Shown: piece by piece, positions 35,432 to 45,354 of the stretch
Numbering within the stretch: position 1 is the stretch's first letter
How the letters are laid out: every line of letters starts with the position of its first letter
Assembly (NCBI RefSeq): GCF_003148385.1
Contig: NZ_CP029463.1
Location: forward strand, 3,377,305 to 3,441,304
Direction of reading: 5' to 3'
Source of the DNA: Flavobacterium sediminis
Lineage (GTDB): Bacteria; Bacteroidota; Bacteroidia; Flavobacteriales; Flavobacteriaceae
Length of the DNA stretch: 64,000 bases
Notes under the pieces: generated by a model
What the model was told of the DNA's origin: nothing
Seen by the model: only the letters and a program-made list of their open reading frames with translations
The model's database searches: none
Made by a program: the position numbers and the translations under genes

Positions 35432-35869
35432 ATGAAGTTTAAATATTTACGCACTTTATATAAGCGATCCAAAAAAGCTTATGTAAAAGCTTACTCTTTG
35501 ACAGAGATCTTAATTGTGTTATGTATTATCGGAATACTATTATTAATGGTATTGCCTAACCAAACTTCAGTAATCAGTCAGGCTAAAGCAATTGAAGCCC
35601 AAGCCATGTTAAATCAGGTATATGGTTTAGAGAAAAGTTATTTTTATCGTTTTTCAAAATATTCTAACAACTTAGAAGAAATAGGTTTTGAACAAGAACT
35701 TACTGTTGAAGACGGTGGTCAGGCAGTATACCGCATTGAGATCGTTGAAGCGACTAACAACTCCTTTTTAGCTCGTGCAACTTCTGTTTCAGATCTAGAT
35801 GGAGACGGTGCCTATAATACTTGGGAAATAAACGATAAAAAAGCATTAAAAGAAGTCGTAAAAGAATGA
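35432..35869 (+). CDS. Major pseudopilin, GspG-like
   Basis: A 145-residue prepilin. A short basic leader precedes the class III signal AYSLTEILIVLCIIGILLLMVLP, with Glu at position +5 of the mature helix (LTEILI). The C-terminal region contains SDLDGDGAYNTWEIND, resembling the calcium site of GspG pseudopilins. It is the first gene of the rightward operon and overlaps the peptidase gene by 4 bases. Expected to form the periplasmic pseudopilus or a thin pilus. Confidence 0.8.
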   Translation: MKFKYLRTLYKRSKKAYVKAYSLTEILIVLCIIGILLLMVLPNQTSVISQAKAIEAQAMLNQVYGLEKSYFYRFSKYSNNLEEIGFEQELTVEDGGQAVYRIEIVEATNNSFLARATSVSDLDGDGAYNTWEINDKKALKEVVKE

Positions 35870-36354
35870 TGCCTTTTCTTTTTATCGCTTTTGTGATCAG
35901 TCTTTTATTTATTTTCTGGCAAGATGTAAAGTTTCGTCATATTCATATCGTATTGCCCGTTATTACTTTTATCAGTGCTTATTTTTTATCAGGTTGGCAT
36001 TTCAAAATTTTAAAAATAACAGTTATCAATTTATTATTTTTGGTAGTAACTCTTGGTGTTTTGGTTCTGTATATGAGTGGTAAAAAAAAGCAATTACTTA
36101 ACCCGTTTACTAATTATTTCGGATTGGGTGATTTATTATTCTACATAGCGATTACACCGTTGTTTCTATTACATCAATACATTCTTTTTTTTGTGTTATC
36201 AATGATTTTTGCTATCGTAGCACAAAAAATTTTTCGAAAATATATTCAACATAATTCAGTGCCGTTAGCCGGACTTTCAGCATTGTTACTTCTTATCTTT
36301 GTGATCAAAGATATAATGATCCCTTATCAGAAAATCACTTTAATTCGTTGGTAA
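35866..36354 (+). CDS. Prepilin peptidase, A24 family, minimal form
   Basis: A 162-residue membrane protein with about six segments. The two catalytic aspartates are visible in DVKFRHIHI near residue 20 and in FGLGDLLFYI near 87, the latter giving the GxGD motif. It lacks the N-terminal methyltransferase half of PilD/GspO, like CpaA/TadV-sized enzymes. It would cleave the leaders of the pseudopilins encoded in this locus. Confidence 0.8.
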   Translation: MMPFLFIAFVISLLFIFWQDVKFRHIHIVLPVITFISAYFLSGWHFKILKITVINLLFLVVTLGVLVLYMSGKKKQLLNPFTNYFGLGDLLFYIAITPLFLLHQYILFFVLSMIFAIVAQKIFRKYIQHNSVPLAGLSALLLLIFVIKDIMIPYQKITLIRW

Positions 36355-36356
36355 AA

Positions 36357-37760
36357 ATGGAAGAGATCATTGTTCATAGCGAAAATTTACACATCATTTC
36401 AGCGGATTTGGCTAACTATTACAAAATAGTTCCTCAAACTGTGACAGATAGTGAAGTGTCATTCTTTTGTTGGGAACAAAACGCAACTCATGAAATTCAG
36501 GAAGAATTAGAGTTATTAGTCGGTAAAAATATTCGGTTAGTGCCAACTACTGAAGAGCAGGTCAATAAAGCATTATCAATTTATTATCGAAAAGAACGAA
36601 TCGAAAATTCCAATAAGACACTATCAGTTACCACCGGAGATTTCTTGGAAAATTTATTATCAGAGGCTAAGAGTCTAAAAAGTAGTGATATTCATTGCGA
36701 AGTATATGAAAGTTCTGCCCGAATTCGTTTTAGGATTGATGGTCAATTAATTGAACGTTACAAAATAGAACAAGATAATTATCTGGAATTGGTCAATAAG
36801 ATCAAAATACGCTCAAAGTTGAATATTACCGAAAAGCGCTTGCCGCAAGACGGAAGGATCACAACAGGCAGTTTTGATGTCCGCGTTTCTATTTTACCGA
36901 CATTATACGGTGAAAAGATTGTAATGCGTTTGTTAGGTCAGGACGCATCCAATATTGATCTTACCTCCTTAGGTTTTCAAAAAGAGGAATTAGAAAAATA
37001 TCTGGAAGCTGTTAAAAAACCTAATGGTATTATTTTGATTAGCGGACCAACCGGTTCCGGTAAGACCACAACTTTATATGCTACTTTACGTTTGTTGAAT
37101 AATAGCAAAAGTAATATTGTAACTGTTGAAGATCCTATTGAATATACTTTAAAAGGAATTAATCAGGTTCAGCTAAAAGAAGATATCGGATTGACCTTTG
37201 CCGCTGCGTTACGATCATTTTTACGTCAGGATCCGGATGTTATCATGCTGGGAGAAATTCGGGATTCAGAAACCGCATTAATGGCTATCAGAGCTTCCTT
37301 GACCGGGCATTTAGTATTGTCTACGATACATACGAATTCAGCGGTAGGAACAGTATCCCGTTTGATTGATATGGGCGTACCTCCTTATCTGATTGCCGAA
37401 ACTCTAAATTTGTCTGTTGCACAACGACTGGTTCGTAAACTTTGTCAGCATTGTAAGGAAGAAACTCATTTTGATTGTAAAGATTTTCCGGAAAGTTTTA
37501 AAATCCCGTATGAAGTTGACAGCTTATATAAGCCAAAAGGATGTAATGAATGCTATCATACCGGATATAAAGGCCGTACAGCTATTTATGATGTAATTCC
37601 TATAAATTTGCCGATTGCTAATGCTATAAAAAATAATACGATTACCTCTTATTTCGAAGAAGATGAAAATTATAAATCGCTTCCGGATAAAGCTTTTGAT
37701 GTACTAACTAAGGGGGAAACATCGTTAGATGAAATATACTCAATACTGCTAAACGTATAA
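36357..37760 (+). CDS. GspE/PilB-type assembly ATPase
   Basis: A 467-residue cytosolic ATPase. Walker A is SGPTGSGKTTTLYATL near residue 225, the Asp box is EDPIEY, Walker B is DPDVIMLGEIRDSETA near 290, and the His box is LVLSTIHTNSA near 317. A zinc-binding C-terminal insert has CQHC near 362 and CNEC near 395. The N-terminal domain is shortened compared with GspE. ATG 36357 is preferred over TTG 36348, which lies within the previous gene. It powers pseudopilin assembly with GspF. Confidence 0.92.
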   Translation: MEEIIVHSENLHIISADLANYYKIVPQTVTDSEVSFFCWEQNATHEIQEELELLVGKNIRLVPTTEEQVNKALSIYYRKERIENSNKTLSVTTGDFLENLLSEAKSLKSSDIHCEVYESSARIRFRIDGQLIERYKIEQDNYLELVNKIKIRSKLNITEKRLPQDGRITTGSFDVRVSILPTLYGEKIVMRLLGQDASNIDLTSLGFQKEELEKYLEAVKKPNGIILISGPTGSGKTTTLYATLRLLNNSKSNIVTVEDPIEYTLKGINQVQLKEDIGLTFAAALRSFLRQDPDVIMLGEIRDSETALMAIRASLTGHLVLSTIHTNSAVGTVSRLIDMGVPPYLIAETLNLSVAQRLVRKLCQHCKEETHFDCKDFPESFKIPYEVDSLYKPKGCNECYHTGYKGRTAIYDVIPINLPIANAIKNNTITSYFEEDENYKSLPDKAFDVLTKGETSLDEIYSILLNV

Positions 37761-37763
37761 GAA

Positions 37764-39689
37764 ATGTTAAAAAAACTTACAACTATCATTGCCCTTTGTT
37801 TATTCTCCAATGCCATTTTTGCACAGGAAGATATTACTTTATTAGGACAGAAGTTTGATGAATTTGCGAAGATCAAGCCTAGTATAAACGAAGTGGTAAA
37901 AATTGATGTATCCGGGTTGTCACTTTACGATTTAATCATGGCAATTGCAGAAGAACATCAATTGAATGTAAGTGTCGATAGTGATCTGAACATCCCTGTA
38001 GTCAATACTTTTCATGATGTAACGGTTAAAGATGCCTTTTTGTTCTTAACTCAAAAATACGACCTTGAAGTCGGATTTATGAGTAATATTTTGACCTTCA
38101 AAAAGCGAAAAGAAGTAAAAGTCATTGTTAAAAAAGAGCCAAAACCGATTGATGTCAGCTATAATCCTCAAAATGATTTTTTATCGGTTAAACTTCAAAA
38201 CGATTCATTACCTTCTGTTGCGCAAGCAATTATTGATCGTTCCGGAAAAAATATTGTTCTGGCACCGGATATCAAAACACTGAAAGTATCTTCCTATATT
38301 TTAAATCGTCCGTTCGATCAGGTTATAGAAATGATGGCAAAATCAAATGATTTAATTGCAACTAAAGACGATAACGGATTTTATTATTTAGAAAAAAATA
38401 CCGAACCGAAAGAAAGCAATCCGACTGTTTCAGGCGGAAGAAATAACTCCAGATCAAGACAAAGATCAGAGTCTCCCGATGGAGAAGGCTTTTATGACAT
38501 AACAGTTGATGACAAAGGCTTTTTAGATGTTAAAGCAAATCAGGCCGATGCAACGGGCTTATTAATTGAAGCTGCTGAAAAACTGAATATCAATTACTTT
38601 ATCTATGATATGCCTAAAGACGAAAAAACGTCTTTAATGGTTTCAAAAATAACATTTGATGAATTATTAGAACACGTTTTTAAAGGAAAAAAATTTACCT
38701 TTAGAAAACAGGATGATTTTTATTTGATTGGAGAGCAATCCACACAAGGATTGCGTTCAACAGAAATGATCCAATTAGAGAATCGTTCCATTGAGTCTGT
38801 ATTACAATCGCTTCCGAAAGTGTTTTCTGAAAAAGTTGAAATTAAAGAATTTGTGGAATTGAATGCTTTGATCGTATCTGGTTCAAGAACTGCAATTGAG
38901 GAAATGAAATTATACCTCAAACAAATTGATAAAGTAGTTCCCTTAGTTCAGATTGAAGTAATTATTGTTCAGTATAACAAATCATACGAAATACAAACCG
39001 GTTTAAAGGCCGGCCTGGATAAGATCAATCAAACTACAACAAGCGGGGTCCTATTTCCTTCAACAGATATGACATTAAACAGCTCATCTGTTAATAATCT
39101 GATAGATGCCTTTAACGGAATAGGTTTTATTAAATTAGGAAAAGTAACCGATGCGTTCTATCTTAACCTTCAGTTGTTAGAGAATAATTCCATTATTAAG
39201 ATAGAATCTACTCCCAAAATAGCAACTTTAAGCGGACATGAAGCGAATTTGTCTATCGGTGAAACTAGCTATTATTTTGAGCAAACGAACCGACTATTGA
39301 CCAGTAATGTAGGAACAGGTGGTGATGTACTACAATCGGGTACATGGAAATCTACCGATGCTAATTTAAGTGTTAAAATAAAACCGTTTGTTTCTACTGA
39401 CGAAAATGTCACACTAAATATTAATGTTGAAAAGAGCTCCTTCCTAGCAAGAGCCGGAGAAAATGCACCGCCGGGGAAAACATCTCAAAAATTTGAATCC
39501 TTAGTCAGAGTAAAGAATAATGAGATGGTATTGTTAGGAGGTTTAGATGAATTAAAAAAAGAAGATACCGGTACCGGAGTACCGCTTATTTCAAGAATTC
39601 CTGTTTTGAAATGGTTCTTTAGCAGTAAAGTGAAATCAAAAGGAAAATCGAAATTACACATCTTCATAAAACCTACTATCGTATATTAA
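37764..39689 (+). CDS. Secretin, GspD/PilQ-like
   Basis: A 641-residue outer-membrane channel subunit with signal peptide (ending AIFAQ). N-terminal domains follow (IDVSGLSLYDLIMAIAEEHQLNV near 47, DAFLFLTQKYDLEVGFM near 90). A middle Ser/Arg-rich linker lies near 230. N-type domains follow (ENRSIESVLQSLPKVF, VELNALIVSGSRTAIEEM). The secretin core (about 390-640) ends in EMVLLGGLDELKKEDTGTG and VPLISRIPVLKWFF, the canonical C-terminal motif. It forms the outer-membrane gate. Confidence 0.92.
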   Translation: MLKKLTTIIALCLFSNAIFAQEDITLLGQKFDEFAKIKPSINEVVKIDVSGLSLYDLIMAIAEEHQLNVSVDSDLNIPVVNTFHDVTVKDAFLFLTQKYDLEVGFMSNILTFKKRKEVKVIVKKEPKPIDVSYNPQNDFLSVKLQNDSLPSVAQAIIDRSGKNIVLAPDIKTLKVSSYILNRPFDQVIEMMAKSNDLIATKDDNGFYYLEKNTEPKESNPTVSGGRNNSRSRQRSESPDGEGFYDITVDDKGFLDVKANQADATGLLIEAAEKLNINYFIYDMPKDEKTSLMVSKITFDELLEHVFKGKKFTFRKQDDFYLIGEQSTQGLRSTEMIQLENRSIESVLQSLPKVFSEKVEIKEFVELNALIVSGSRTAIEEMKLYLKQIDKVVPLVQIEVIIVQYNKSYEIQTGLKAGLDKINQTTTSGVLFPSTDMTLNSSSVNNLIDAFNGIGFIKLGKVTDAFYLNLQLLENNSIIKIESTPKIATLSGHEANLSIGETSYYFEQTNRLLTSNVGTGGDVLQSGTWKSTDANLSVKIKPFVSTDENVTLNINVEKSSFLARAGENAPPGKTSQKFESLVRVKNNEMVLLGGLDELKKEDTGTGVPLISRIPVLKWFFSSKVKSKGKSKLHIFIKPTIVY

Positions 39690-40867
39690 TGTTACCTTTT
39701 TTGTCTAAAATAATAGCGATTGATCGTATTCAAATTGTGGGAATCTGTCAGGATACCGACAAAGAGAAGTATACTGTTTTATCATTAAAAAAAGACAAAA
39801 ACGAATTAAAAATAGTCAATTCGGCAACAACGGAAACAAAAAACGAATTGCTATCGATCGTAGATACTAAGCTCCCTGTGATCCTTGTTGTTGACGGAAA
39901 AGGGGTCCTGAATAAAAAGATCGATTTTTCGAATGAAACAGATTTGGCCTGGCAGAAAAATATTGATTATAATTCTATTTATCATACCAGTTATAAAACA
40001 GATCAGGCACTATTCATATCTTTTTGCAGAAAAAATATTGTAGAAGAATGGATTTCCTATTTACAAACGGCTAAGATTGCCTTGATCGATTTTTATATCG
40101 GGAATTTCCCAACGGTTTTACTTGCTGAACAGATCAATCAGACTGTAATATTAGCTAATGAAACTGAACTGGAATTTGAGAATAATCTATTGATCGGTTT
40201 TAAAAAGCAATTGGAATCCCAAAACAAGAATTATCATTTAGGAGATAACACGTTAAGCAATTACCTTTTGCCTTTATATGCAGTCGGAATTCAATTTTTT
40301 ATCAATACTGAAAGCATTTCAAAATCGGAATTTGAAACCAATGCCGGAGAAGAGCAGATCTATAAAAAAATATTTTCAGCTATAGGAATAACCATGTTGG
40401 TTGGTTTTCTGGTTGCTTTGACAGCAAGTTATTTCGGGATCCAATATTATTCTTCAAAAAATGCCGAATTGAATATACAGAATGTTTATTCTAACAAAGT
40501 TTATCAACAGATTCTGGAGCTCGAAAAACAAAAAAAGGATAAAGAAGGAATCATACGAGATGTAGGATTGTTATCGGATAAATTTTTAAGCTTTTATTCT
40601 TATGAATTAGCAGCCTCAGTCCCTTCATCAATAGCGTTAACCGATATTGATGTGTATCCGGTTGTAAAAGAAGTAAAAAATAAAGAAAAGGTTGAGATCG
40701 AGGCAAAAACGATAATAGTCAAAGGAGTAACAGTTGATGAAGACGATTTTAATGATTGGTTGAGAACCATTAAAAAATTAGAATGGTTACAAAAATTTGA
40801 GATTGAAGCTTTAAAAAAAGACAAAAGAAATAATACACAATTTACAATTGCTATTTGGGTTAAATAA
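39689..40867 (+). CDS. GspL/PilM-PilN-like inner-membrane assembly protein
   Basis: A 392-residue bitopic protein. A cytoplasmic N-terminal domain (about 1-230) is followed by one membrane segment (IGITMLVGFLVALTASYFG, near 235) and a periplasmic coiled coil plus ferredoxin-like domain (ALTDIDVYPVV..., WLRTIKKLEWLQKFEIE). This is the GspL or fused PilM-PilN layout. Family assignment rests mostly on topology and position between secretin and GspM-like genes. Overlaps its neighbours by single bases. Confidence 0.7.
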   Translation: MLPFLSKIIAIDRIQIVGICQDTDKEKYTVLSLKKDKNELKIVNSATTETKNELLSIVDTKLPVILVVDGKGVLNKKIDFSNETDLAWQKNIDYNSIYHTSYKTDQALFISFCRKNIVEEWISYLQTAKIALIDFYIGNFPTVLLAEQINQTVILANETELEFENNLLIGFKKQLESQNKNYHLGDNTLSNYLLPLYAVGIQFFINTESISKSEFETNAGEEQIYKKIFSAIGITMLVGFLVALTASYFGIQYYSSKNAELNIQNVYSNKVYQQILELEKQKKDKEGIIRDVGLLSDKFLSFYSYELAASVPSSIALTDIDVYPVVKEVKNKEKVEIEAKTIIVKGVTVDEDDFNDWLRTIKKLEWLQKFEIEALKKDKRNNTQFTIAIWVK

Positions 40868-41388
40868 TGTTTGAACAGTATACTTATAAACAGAAAACAC
40901 TTGCTTTACTTATCATTTTTATAATGTTAGGAGTAACTGCTTATAAGCGTTCTTTCAAGAATTTAATAACAACGTATAAAGAGAATAAAGAATTGACAAC
41001 ACTTTCGGAAGAAATCAAGAAAAAATCCGTTAGTTTAGAAAAGCTATCAAAAGAAATTGCCCAATATGATAATTATTTGGGAACTCAAAATATTGCCAGT
41101 GATGTAGTACAGCAAGAGATCGTTAATTTTGCCACCCATCACGACGGAATTTCAATCAATAGTATGCAAAGTATCCATACCTTTGAAGGAGATGATTACA
41201 GAGCGTATACCCATCAGTTAGACGTAACTGGTGATCTTAATAAATTATTGCAATTAGTATATGATTTTGAAACGAAATTTAACTTATCAAGAGTAGTCAG
41301 TACTCATTTTTACAAAGTAAAAAAGAGTAACACTACAGAACAGTTGCATGTTAGAGTTTTGTTTCAGAATTATGAAATGAAAAAATAA
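40867..41388 (+). CDS. GspM/PilO-like inner-membrane protein
   Basis: A 173-residue protein with one N-terminal membrane segment (LALLIIFIMLGVTAY), a coiled coil (about 35-75) and a small periplasmic alpha/beta domain with the PilO-type strand pattern (YRAYTHQLDVTGDLNKLLQLVYDFE). It follows the GspL-like gene with a one-base overlap, as PilO follows PilN. Assignment is by topology and order. Confidence 0.7.
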   Translation: MFEQYTYKQKTLALLIIFIMLGVTAYKRSFKNLITTYKENKELTTLSEEIKKKSVSLEKLSKEIAQYDNYLGTQNIASDVVQQEIVNFATHHDGISINSMQSIHTFEGDDYRAYTHQLDVTGDLNKLLQLVYDFETKFNLSRVVSTHFYKVKKSNTTEQLHVRVLFQNYEMKK

Positions 41389-41399
41389 AAAAATAAAAT

Positions 41400-42356
41400 A
41401 TGAAGACTTCTTACTTGTTTTTAATGTTAGGCCTATTATCATTCATATCATGTGATGATATATTAGAGGAAGATATCTCAAATGATATAGTGCAAACGAC
41501 TTACCCGTCAGAAGGAGATGTTATTGAGAGTAACGTGGTGACTTTTCAATGGAATGAATTAGACGGAGCCGATGATTACAGAGTACAGATCTACGATCTG
41601 TATCAAATAAAAGTATATGATACACTTGTAAGTGCTGTTAATGTTTCTTTACCAATGGCTGAAGGCGGATACCAATGGCGTGTAAGAGGTGAAAATTCAG
41701 CGTATGAGTCTACCTATTCTTTTCCTGTATATTTTGAAGTAAATGAATCTTTTGACTTAACTGACCAACAAGTGATCTTATCAAGTCCGGTTACTAATTT
41801 TGTAACCAATTCCACTACGTTTACATTGGCTTGGGATGAGTTACCCGTTGCTGATTATTACAAATTAGAGATTGTAAATAATTCAACAGGAGGCACAATT
41901 GTATACCAACAGGATAATATAACGACAACCAGTGTAACCCTGAACAATACGATTATTTCTCAAGACGGGAGCTATACTTGGAAAGTAAAAGCAATCAATA
42001 GCATTTCCGAAACGTCGACCTATACTTCACGAACTTTCTCAATTGATACGGTGAACCCGAACCAACCACAAAACAGTTTACCGGCCAACAGTTCAACACA
42101 GACAGTTAATCAGACCATTAGTTTTAGTTGGACCATACCTGCTGATTCCGGAACAATCCAGTCAGCCATATCATACGTTATTGAAATTGCTTCAGACAGT
42201 GCCTTTACCAATATTTTGCAATCATCTAATGTAAGCGGTACAACTTTTTCACAAAGTTTTACATCAACAGGGGATTATTATTGGAGAGTTACAGCAAAAG
42301 ACGCAGCCGGAAATACAGGAACACCAAGTAGTTATTTCACATTTACAGTAAACTAA
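41400..42356 (+). CDS. Lipoprotein with fibronectin III-like repeats
   Basis: A 318-residue lipoprotein (lipobox LLSFISCDD, Cys18) with three Ig/fibronectin III-like units, each containing a W-x-x-x-x-x-D/A-x-Y-x-[LVI] strand (FQWNELDGADDYRVQIYDL, LAWDELPVADYYKLEIVN, FSWTIPADSG...SYVIEIASD) and a Y.W.V.A closing strand. There is no counterpart among standard GspC-M genes. Its place inside the operon suggests a surface or periplasmic accessory subunit, perhaps a pilotin-like or adhesive factor (inference). Confidence 0.7.
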   Translation: MKTSYLFLMLGLLSFISCDDILEEDISNDIVQTTYPSEGDVIESNVVTFQWNELDGADDYRVQIYDLYQIKVYDTLVSAVNVSLPMAEGGYQWRVRGENSAYESTYSFPVYFEVNESFDLTDQQVILSSPVTNFVTNSTTFTLAWDELPVADYYKLEIVNNSTGGTIVYQQDNITTTSVTLNNTIISQDGSYTWKVKAINSISETSTYTSRTFSIDTVNPNQPQNSLPANSSTQTVNQTISFSWTIPADSGTIQSAISYVIEIASDSAFTNILQSSNVSGTTFSQSFTSTGDYYWRVTAKDAAGNTGTPSSYFTFTVN

Positions 42357-42357
42357 A

Positions 42358-42849
42358 ATGACGAAGAAACATATTAATATAGTACTGATAGCAGTTGTAG
42401 TAGCATTATGGGGCACCGTACTGTATAAATATGTCAATCGTTTTTTTGCAAATAATGATATAGCTTATACTCCTGAGGAGTTTTCCGCTCCGGTAATCAC
42501 TCAAATTAAAAAAGATACGTTCAATTTACAACCGCTTATCAGAGACCCTTTTTTAGGTAAGATACTAACCAAAAAAGAAGATCATCCTAGTCCCAGGATC
42601 ATTGTACAACCTTCTATTCCTAAAAGAAGCGTTGAGCCTAAGGTTACAAAACCCTTCCCAGTCGTTAAATATTTTGGCTACATTAAATCACAAGATAAAA
42701 GTGAGGAATTGATATTACTAAAAATAAATAATCGCTTAGAACGCGTTAGATTGAATAGTGATATTGAGGGCTTATTGGTTAAAGAGATTTATAAAGACTC
42801 CGTTATTGTTTCTTTTGGTAAAGAAATCAGAAGTTTTAAAAGGGGATAA
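42358..42849 (+). CDS. GspC/PilP-like periplasmic linker protein
   Basis: A 163-residue bitopic protein. One membrane segment (VLIAVVVALWGTVLYKYV) is followed by a proline-rich linker with PLIRDPFLGK near 61, the RDPF motif being typical of PilP/GspC. A small beta domain follows (KYFGYIKSQDKSEELILLKI). GspC/PilP link the inner-membrane platform to the secretin. It is the last gene of operon block 1; its stop codon abuts a terminator. Confidence 0.7.
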   Translation: MTKKHINIVLIAVVVALWGTVLYKYVNRFFANNDIAYTPEEFSAPVITQIKKDTFNLQPLIRDPFLGKILTKKEDHPSPRIIVQPSIPKRSVEPKVTKPFPVVKYFGYIKSQDKSEELILLKINNRLERVRLNSDIEGLLVKEIYKDSVIVSFGKEIRSFKRG

Positions 42850-42886
42850 CTAAAAAGCTTAGTATGAAATACTAAGCTTTTTAGTT
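42848..42886. terminator. Strong terminator at end of pilus block 1
   Basis: An 18-bp perfect stem (42848-42865 with 42869-42886) with a 3-base loop and A/T runs on both sides. It serves the rightward operon and faces the end of the leftward TPR gene. Confidence 0.9.
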
Positions 42887-42938
42887 ATAGGGGTTTCTAT
42901 TATAATTTATTTTTATTAATAGGCAGCGTTTTAATCTT

Positions 42939-44302
42939 TCAATTTATTATTAAACCATATTTTTCTTTTAATAAAATAAAAACTTTTGTTGGAACTATTA
43001 TAGTCGAATTAATAATGCCTTCATTTCTATTGAACTCTAAATTAATCTTTACTTTTTCAGCATTATAATTCTCTAAAAAAATAAAATTTAAATTATCATT
43101 AAGTGATTTTATATTAGCTATTTTCCAACAATCAACAAACCTATCATAATCCTCTTTCAATAAATAACAACCTAATTTTAAAAGGTTAACACTTGTTATA
43201 TTCTCTTTATTAATATCCTTTGCTTTTAGTGCTAAGTCCAAATAATTTAATGCCCTCTCATATTGTTCATCTTTTAATAAAATAATAGCTTTTATATAAT
43301 AAGGGTTAAAATTATCCGGATTAAGTTCTAATTTTTTATTTAAAAAAAAATTACCATTAGCTATATCATTACAAAAAAATAATGATGTATATAATCCGTC
43401 TAAAACTATACTTTCATTTTTTTTATCACATGCTATAAGTTTATGGCTATTCTCAATTACTTTTTCATACATTTTATTTTCAAATTCATATTGTAAAATT
43501 TTTATAAAATACTCTAAATCACATTCAGTCAATTCAATTATTCTATTATAATCATCATATGCCTTAGATCTGTTTTCCAATGACTCATATAGCATGGCTC
43601 TACTTGCTAAGTGTTCTGGTTTGTATTCTAATTCTATTATTTTATCTTCAATCTTTAAAGCTGCTTCTATATCATTTTCATTATAATAATAACTCACTAA
43701 ATATGTTAGTAACAAGATATTATCTTTATTGTTTTCTAGCCCTTAATTAATTCAGCTTTAGCTTCCTTATTGCCTTTGAAAGAATATAAAATTTTTGCTA
43801 AATCAATTATCGCATTTATATCTTTTGGTTCTATTCTTATTGCTTCTCTGTAATAATAGACCGATTTATCATATTCTTTTATGTTGTAATATCTTTGCCC
43901 TAATCGTATTAACATTTCAGGTGCTTTAAATTTTTTATCATCAACATATTTTCTTAATATTTCAGTTGCCATCTCAGGTTCTTGAATACAATCCGAAAGA
44001 TCACAAAAATAAGATACTATTTCATCATCTAATTTATTATTAGATTGCATAAGCTTTTTTAGCGTTTCAAATGCATCTAAGCATTTAGAACTATAATATT
44101 GTATTTTAATTTTTTGCAATAAATAATTCCGGTTTAAGCTATCTATCTCTAATGCTTTATCAATTTCAATTAACGCTTCTTTAAATTTTTTTCTCTCGGC
44201 AAATGATTTAGAGTTATCAAAATGTACTTTTGAATCATGCTGAGCAAAAAAGTTATTACTAGTTAAACAAAATGTTAATAATATTAATATAACCTTTTTC
44301 AT
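42939..44302 (-). pseudogene. Secreted TPR protein, frameshifted, in RHS cassette B
   Basis: A signal-peptide protein (MKKVILILLTFCLTSNNFFAQ) rich in tetratricopeptide repeats (EALIEIDKALEIDSLN, YDKSVYYYREAIRIEPKDIN, and in the second frame EAALKIEDKIIELEYKPEHLA). The frame breaks at the CCC at 43740-43742 (GGG on the coding strand); one more G gives ELIKGLENNKDNILLL and a single protein of about 455 residues. It starts 3 bp after RHS tip B on the same strand, the position of an immunity gene, though it is large for one. Role unknown. Confidence 0.75.
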
Positions 44303-44304
44303 AA

Positions 44305-45354
44305 TTAGTCTAATAATTTCTTTATTATGTTAAAAGCACTTTTAACATTTGAAGCTGACACTTTTCCTTTAGTTTTAGATGCTTCTTTAATTTGTTTATT
44401 GAGTTTTTGCTCTAAAGGTGTTTTTTTCTGTTCTTCAAGCTTATCATTCTTTTCTTTTTCTTGATTTATCAACTCTTGGGTTTTCTCATCATTTGTTTCG
44501 CCTGAAAATATATTTTTCTTTATTGTTACCTTATCTCCTAATCCGTTATCCAATTGATAAGTAAATGAACCGCCTAAATTTAAAGTTAAATTTGATTGCG
44601 GTTTTAAATCAGCCACATTATTTTCAATAAGTGTAGGAGAGAAACTGGATATCGGTGTTGCCCCATTAATTTCTGTAGGAACTGTATTTAAGCCAGTTTC
44701 AAGCTTTTGATTAACAATTCCTAAGGTCATTCTTCTACTGAAAAAATTATAACCAATACCTAAACCTACATTGCTAATTGTTCCTTCTGAATTTCCAGAA
44801 TTATAATACTTATCCAAAGGACTAAAATTATTAATTGAAAATCTAATAGGATTAAGAGCCCCTATATTTCCGCTAAAATCTATTCTATTTTCATTTGCTG
44901 TTATTGAATATGAAATTTTTGGAACATATGCAAAATTTGTAACCATACTTCCATTATTATTCATAATATTAACAGCTAAACCATGTTTATCATTCGTAAA
45001 AGCTGTGTAAACACTTGCTTTTATTTTTATATTATTACTAAATGATAAAGTTACTTTAAATCCATAATCCACATTTATATTATCAAATTCTAAACCTTCA
45101 AATTCTATACCATGTATTACTTTATTTTCACTAAAAGCATAAGGTGAATTCCATGGAAATTGCCCTGATAAAGGATCAACAGCAAAAAACCTACCCACAC
45201 GTGGGTCGTGCATACGGAAAGTAAAATTATAACTATTCCCTTCCCCTTTAACTTCATCATCTTTTTCTTGTCCTTGGAATCCGTAACGATAGGCAGCGCT
45301 TGATGCGTGTCTATCCGGTATAAGGCTTCCGAAAGGATAGTAGTCAAAATACTT
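44305..45354 (-). pseudogene. Orphan RHS tip B, toxin domain of unknown type
   Basis: An open frame of 349 codons without a start codon before ATG 45213, following an in-frame stop at 45357-45355. The first 75 residues are the RHS core, whose first 40 codons are identical to tip A. After the junction EFEGLEF comes a tip of about 275 residues: a beta-rich part ([20 protein letters not shown]), a Lys/Glu-rich linker (about 260-320), and a C-terminal [17 protein letters not shown]. No known toxin family is recognised. The TPR gene follows 3 bp later. Confidence 0.7.
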
